DNA of 15,484 nt from JBIOUF01 sp044866695 (GTDB lineage: Bacteria; Actinomycetota; Actinomycetes; Propionibacteriales; Nocardioidaceae), in assembly GCA_044866695.1 (NCBI GenBank), contig JBIOUF010000126.1:1-15484 (forward strand), in the 5' to 3' direction. The position numbers and the translations under genes were made by a program. Shown in pieces: positions 12,698-15,484 of the stretch. Under the pieces are notes generated by a model that ran no database searches, had not been told where the DNA came from, and saw only the letters and a list, made by a program, of their open reading frames with translations. Within the stretch, counting starts at the first letter, position 1. Each line of letters begins with the position of its first letter.

Positions 12698-15282
12698 CCG
12701 CCCAGCCGCTGGCCCGGGTCACCTCCATCAAGCTGAAGCTCGGCCTCCTGGTGGCCGCCAGCGTCACCGTCGCCGCGGTCGTCGCCAGCCTCGGCCGGGC
12801 CGGCGGCGTGCCGGTGTGGCTGAGCATCCCCGTGACGATCCTGCTCGCCCTGGCGGTCACCCAGCTCCTCGCCGTCGGCATGACGTCCCCGCTGCGGGAG
12901 ATGACCGCGGCGGCCGGCCGGATGGCGACCGGGGACTACGCCGTACGGGTCAGCGAGACCTCCGGCGACGAGGTCGGCGAGCTCGCCCGTGCGTTCAACA
13001 CGATGGCGCGCGACCTGGCCGGCGTCGACCGGCAGAGGCGGGAGCTGGTGGCCAACGTCAGCCACGAGCTGCGCACGCCGCTGGCCGCGCTTTGCGCCGT
13101 GCTGGAGAACCTCGTCGACGGCGTCGCCCCCCGCGACCCCGGCTCCCTGGTCGCCGCCCTCGCGCAGGCCGAACGCCTGGGGGGCCTGGTGGACGACCTG
13201 CTCGACCTGGCCCGCGTCGACGCGGGCCAGGCGCCGCTGTCCCCCGAGCCCGTGCCGGTCGGGCCCCTGCTCGCCGACGCCGTCGCCGAGGCGCGCGCCG
13301 TCGGCCGCGAGGTGACCTACGACGTACGCGTGCATCCCGCCGACCTGGTGGTCCGAGCCGACCCCGCGCGGATGCGGCAGCTGGTGACCAACCTGGTCGA
13401 CAACGCCTCGCGGCACAGCCCGGCCGGCTGCACCGTCCAGGTCACCGCGACCCGGTGCGGCGACCGGTACCGGCTGGAGGTGCACGACCAGGGGCCCGGC
13501 GTCCCGGCGCCGGACCGCGAGCGGGTCTTCGAGCCGTTCGGGACGCTGAGCGCCGCGGACTGCGGCGGAGGGACCGGCCTCGGCCTGGCGATCGCGCGGT
13601 GGGTCACCGACCTGCACGCCGGCAGCATCCGGTTCCTCGACCCCGTCGCGGGCGAGGCGGGCGCGCGGGTCCGCGTCGACCTCCCGCTGCAGCCCCCGGA
13701 CCGGTCCGCCCCGCCCGCTCCGCCCGCTCCGCCCGCTCCGCCCGAGGAGGAGACCATGCCCACCGCGCCCCCGCCACCGGCACCGAGGACGACGTCCGCC
13801 CTCGTGCCGGGCCGGCCGCTGCTCGACGACGTCTTCGGCCGCTTCTGGCCCGACCTCGGGGTCCCGGCCCGGCTGTCGGTGCTCCTGTGCGCCGTGGCCA
13901 CGGGCGTCCTCGGCGGGGTGGTGCTCCCGTTCCGGGACCTCGGTCTCGGCACCTTCGTCGTGCTGCTCGCGGCGGGCGCTGTTGTGGCGCTCGCGAGCGT
14001 GCACCGCCGCGACCAGTTCACCGTGACCTGCGCGGCGCTGTGCGTCCTGCTCGCGGCCACGACCCTCGTGCGCGACGCCGAGTGGATCGTGGTGCTCTGC
14101 CTGCTCGCGGGGGCAGGCCTGTGCGTCTGCGGCGTCACCCGAGGCCGGACCCTGCCCGGCTTCGTGCTGGCCGGCCTGAGCTGGCCCCTCGCCGGGCTCC
14201 GCGGCCTGCCCTGGCTGGGCCGGACGCTGACCCGGCTCACCGGCCTGGGGCAGCGAGCGGCAGCGCTGCGCACGCTGGTCTGGTCGCTGCTGGGCCTGCT
14301 GGTCTTCGGCGCCCTGTTCGCCTCCGCCGACGCCCTGTTCGCCGAGTGGGCGGACAGCCTGCTGCCCGACCTCACGATGGACACGTTCGTGCTGCGCGTG
14401 TTCGTCTCGCTCGCGGTCGGTGGCACGGTGCTCGCGGCGGCGTACCTCGCCCTCAACCCGCCCCGCGTCGACCGGCGCGGCGCGCAGCCACGGCCGGTCG
14501 CGCACCGGTTCGAGTGGCTCGCCCCGGTGCTGGTCGTCGTCGGCGTCTTCGCCGGGTTCCTGGCCGCCCAGGCCACGGTGATCTTCGGCGGTCACGACTA
14601 CCTGAAGCGCACGACCGGGCTCACCTACGCCGAGTACGTCCACCAGGGCTTCGGGCAGCTCACCGTGGCCACGGCCCTGACCCTGGTGGTGATCTGGGCG
14701 GCGGCCCGCAAGGCGCCCCGCGCGACGAGCCCGGACCGGGCCTGGCTCCGGGCGTCGCTGGGCGTGCTCTGCCTGCAGACCCTGGTGGTGGTCGCCTCGG
14801 CCCTGTACCGCATGCACGTCTACCAGGAGGCGTACGGCTTCACCCAGCTCCGGCTCCTGGTCGACGTCTTCGAGGGCTGGCTGGGCCTGCTGATCCTCGC
14901 CGTGCTGGCCGGCGGGATCGCGCTGCGGGCCGGGTGGCTGCCCCGCTTCGCGCTGCTCAGCGGCGTCGTGGCGCTGCTCGGCCTGGCGGTGCTCAACCCC
15001 GACGCGTGGATCGCCGAGCGCAACCTGGACCGGTACGCCGAGACCGGGCGCGTGGACTGGACCTACCTGCACGCCCTCTCCGACGACGCCGTGCCGGTCT
15101 TCGCCGCGCTCCCCGACGACCTGCAGGCCTGCGCGCTGGCCGGCCGCACCGCCTCCTCCGACGACTGGCTGGAGTGGAACCTCGGCCGCGCCCGCGCCGC
15201 CGACCTGCTCACCCGGCCGGGCCCCGCCGGGGAGCCCCTCGGCTGGGACGAGCTCGCCAGCCGCTGCCCCGACTCGTCCTAG
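12694..15282 (+). CDS. Sensor histidine kinase fused in frame to a DUF4173 multi-pass membrane module
   Basis: One open frame of 862 codons. Kinase part: helices about 15-33 and 40-61 joined by a loop of about six residues (no extracellular sensor), a HAMP domain (about 62-112), HisKA with His124 (NVSHELRTPL), an N box (NLVDNASRH, Asn237), a G1 box (DQGPG, Asp265) and a G2 box (GGTGLGL, 292-298). The kinase fold ends near 333. A linker with three PPA repeats and EEET leads to Met355, then the DUF4173/DUF4153-type region: about 11-12 hydrophobic helices (about 390-785) and a soluble end with WTYLHALSDDAVPVFAALP. In relatives DUF4173 is usually a separate third gene after regulator and kinase. 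A strong Shine-Dalgarno and ATG at the junction mean the module may still be made separately (508 residues, 13756-15282). DUF4173 function is unknown; a ligand-sensing or signalling partner for the loop-poor kinase is plausible but inferred. Confidence 0.82.
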   Translation: MTAQPLARVTSIKLKLGLLVAASVTVAAVVASLGRAGGVPVWLSIPVTILLALAVTQLLAVGMTSPLREMTAAAGRMATGDYAVRVSETSGDEVGELARAFNTMARDLAGVDRQRRELVANVSHELRTPLAALCAVLENLVDGVAPRDPGSLVAALAQAERLGGLVDDLLDLARVDAGQAPLSPEPVPVGPLLADAVAEARAVGREVTYDVRVHPADLVVRADPARMRQLVTNLVDNASRHSPAGCTVQVTATRCGDRYRLEVHDQGPGVPAPDRERVFEPFGTLSAADCGGGTGLGLAIARWVTDLHAGSIRFLDPVAGEAGARVRVDLPLQPPDRSAPPAPPAPPAPPEEETMPTAPPPPAPRTTSALVPGRPLLDDVFGRFWPDLGVPARLSVLLCAVATGVLGGVVLPFRDLGLGTFVVLLAAGAVVALASVHRRDQFTVTCAALCVLLAATTLVRDAEWIVVLCLLAGAGLCVCGVTRGRTLPGFVLAGLSWPLAGLRGLPWLGRTLTRLTGLGQRAAALRTLVWSLLGLLVFGALFASADALFAEWADSLLPDLTMDTFVLRVFVSLAVGGTVLAAAYLALNPPRVDRRGAQPRPVAHRFEWLAPVLVVVGVFAGFLAAQATVIFGGHDYLKRTTGLTYAEYVHQGFGQLTVATALTLVVIWAAARKAPRATSPDRAWLRASLGVLCLQTLVVVASALYRMHVYQEAYGFTQLRLLVDVFEGWLGLLILAVLAGGIALRAGWLPRFALLSGVVALLGLAVLNPDAWIAERNLDRYAETGRVDWTYLHALSDDAVPVFAALPDDLQACALAGRTASSDDWLEWNLGRARAADLLTRPGPAGEPLGWDELASRCPDSS
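13711..13743 (+). repeat. 9-bp tandem repeat encoding Pro-Pro-Ala in the kinase/DUF4173 linker
   Basis: CCGCCCGCT occurs three times in a row (13711-13737) and is followed by a partial fourth copy (CCGCCC). It encodes PPA repeats immediately before the acidic EEET and the internal ATG. As a nine-base unit it can expand or contract by slippage without changing frame, so linker length may vary between strains. Confidence 0.8.
13744..13758 (+). promoter_or_regulatory. Internal ribosome-binding site and ATG for separate DUF4173 translation
   Basis: GAGGAGGAG followed by ACC and ATG at 13756 is among the strongest Shine-Dalgarno matches in the window, at a workable distance. It sits exactly where the DUF4173 protein would be expected to begin, in the same frame as the kinase. 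The same bases encode EEET of the linker. It could allow independent synthesis of the DUF4173 module besides read-through fusion protein. Confidence 0.55.
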
Positions 15283-15320
15283 CCCCCGCCCGCTCCACCA
15301 TCGCTTTGCCGACGTGCCGA

Positions 15321-15390
15321 CCCCCCACCCACCCAACCCCCCCACCCCAACCCCCAACCCACCCACCCACCCAACCCCACCCCTGTCCCC
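15321..15390. repeat. C-rich low-complexity tract, G-quadruplex-prone on the minus strand
   Basis: About 70 bases made almost only of C runs of three to seven broken by A or AA (units such as ACCC and AACCCC). The complementary strand therefore has more than a dozen closely spaced runs of three or more G, well above the four needed for a G-quadruplex. It begins about 38 bases after the DUF4173 stop and ends at the first 22-bp repeat. It could affect transcript 3' ends or replication; no hairpin terminator is seen nearby. Confidence 0.75.
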
Positions 15391-15393
15391 GTC

Positions 15394-15481
15394 GAGCCGT
15401 CAACTCTGGCGGGTCGAGCCGTCAACTCTGGCGGGCCGAGCCGTCAATTCTTGCGGGCCGAGCCGTCAACTCTGGCGGGCC
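15394..15481. repeat. Four tandem copies of a 22-bp repeat
   Basis: Units at 15394-15415, 15416-15437, 15438-15459 and 15460-15481 share GAGCCGTCAACTCTGGCGGG followed by TC or CC. The third unit differs at two internal positions (AATTCTTGC in place of AACTCTGGC). The copies are directly adjacent with no spacers. The next bases at the window edge (GAC) depart from the unit at the third base, so the array may end here or continue with variants. The unit is not coding and differs in composition from the C-rich tract beside it. Its function is unknown. Confidence 0.85.
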
Positions 15482-15484
15482 GAC

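Noticed and set aside
15394..15484. CRISPR array
   Set aside because: The 22-bp units are directly adjacent without spacers, the unit is short for a CRISPR repeat, and no cas gene is in the window.

Overview
The window is very GC-rich, densely packed DNA with GTG/TTG starts and several starts that look leaderless. Together with the gene families present (DUF1876, GNAT-first acyl-CoA synthetase, GT87, a DUF4173 gene in a two-component operon) this points to a chromosome of a high-GC actinobacterium (Actinomycetota). The genus cannot be fixed from the sequence; a Nocardioides- or Geodermatophilus-like organism would fit.

Region 1 (1-5064, minus strand) is part of an actinobacterial conjugation / type IV secretion operon, read from high to low coordinates: a small two-helix membrane protein, a PrgI/TcpE-like membrane protein, a VirB4-like ATPase with clear Walker A and B motifs, and a large TrbL/VirB6-like polytopic membrane protein that runs off the left edge. 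The genes abut or overlap, including an ATGA junction, so this is one transcript. No relaxase, coupling protein or integrase is visible, so whether the element is complete cannot be judged here.

Region 2 (5292-8415) holds a bifunctional GNAT acetyltransferase / ADP-forming acyl-CoA synthetase-like protein (minus strand). It is divergent from a DUF1876 gene, a family that includes the mycobacterial dormancy protein Rv1738. The shared 148-bp intergenic region has a sequence resembling half of a DosR box.

Region 3 (8478-10742, plus strand) contains a VapBC toxin-antitoxin pair with an apparently leaderless antitoxin and a TTG-started toxin. It is followed by the decayed DNA-binding end of a LuxR/NarL-type response regulator, then an App1-type (DUF2183) phosphatase-like gene whose start overlaps the pseudogene stop.

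Region 4 (10601-15282) is a regulatory locus. A GT87-type membrane glycosyltransferase (minus strand) is divergent from an OmpR-family response regulator, a sensor kinase without an extracellular sensor domain, and a DUF4173 multi-pass membrane module. Kinase and DUF4173 sit in a single open frame with no stop between them, although a strong internal Shine-Dalgarno and ATG remain at the junction. Between the divergent genes lies a direct repeat with an 11-bp period, typical of an OmpR/PhoP-type binding site, suitably placed to control both promoters.

Region 5 (15283-15484) is non-coding: a C-rich tract (G-quadruplex-prone on the minus strand) followed by four tandem 22-bp repeats at the right edge.
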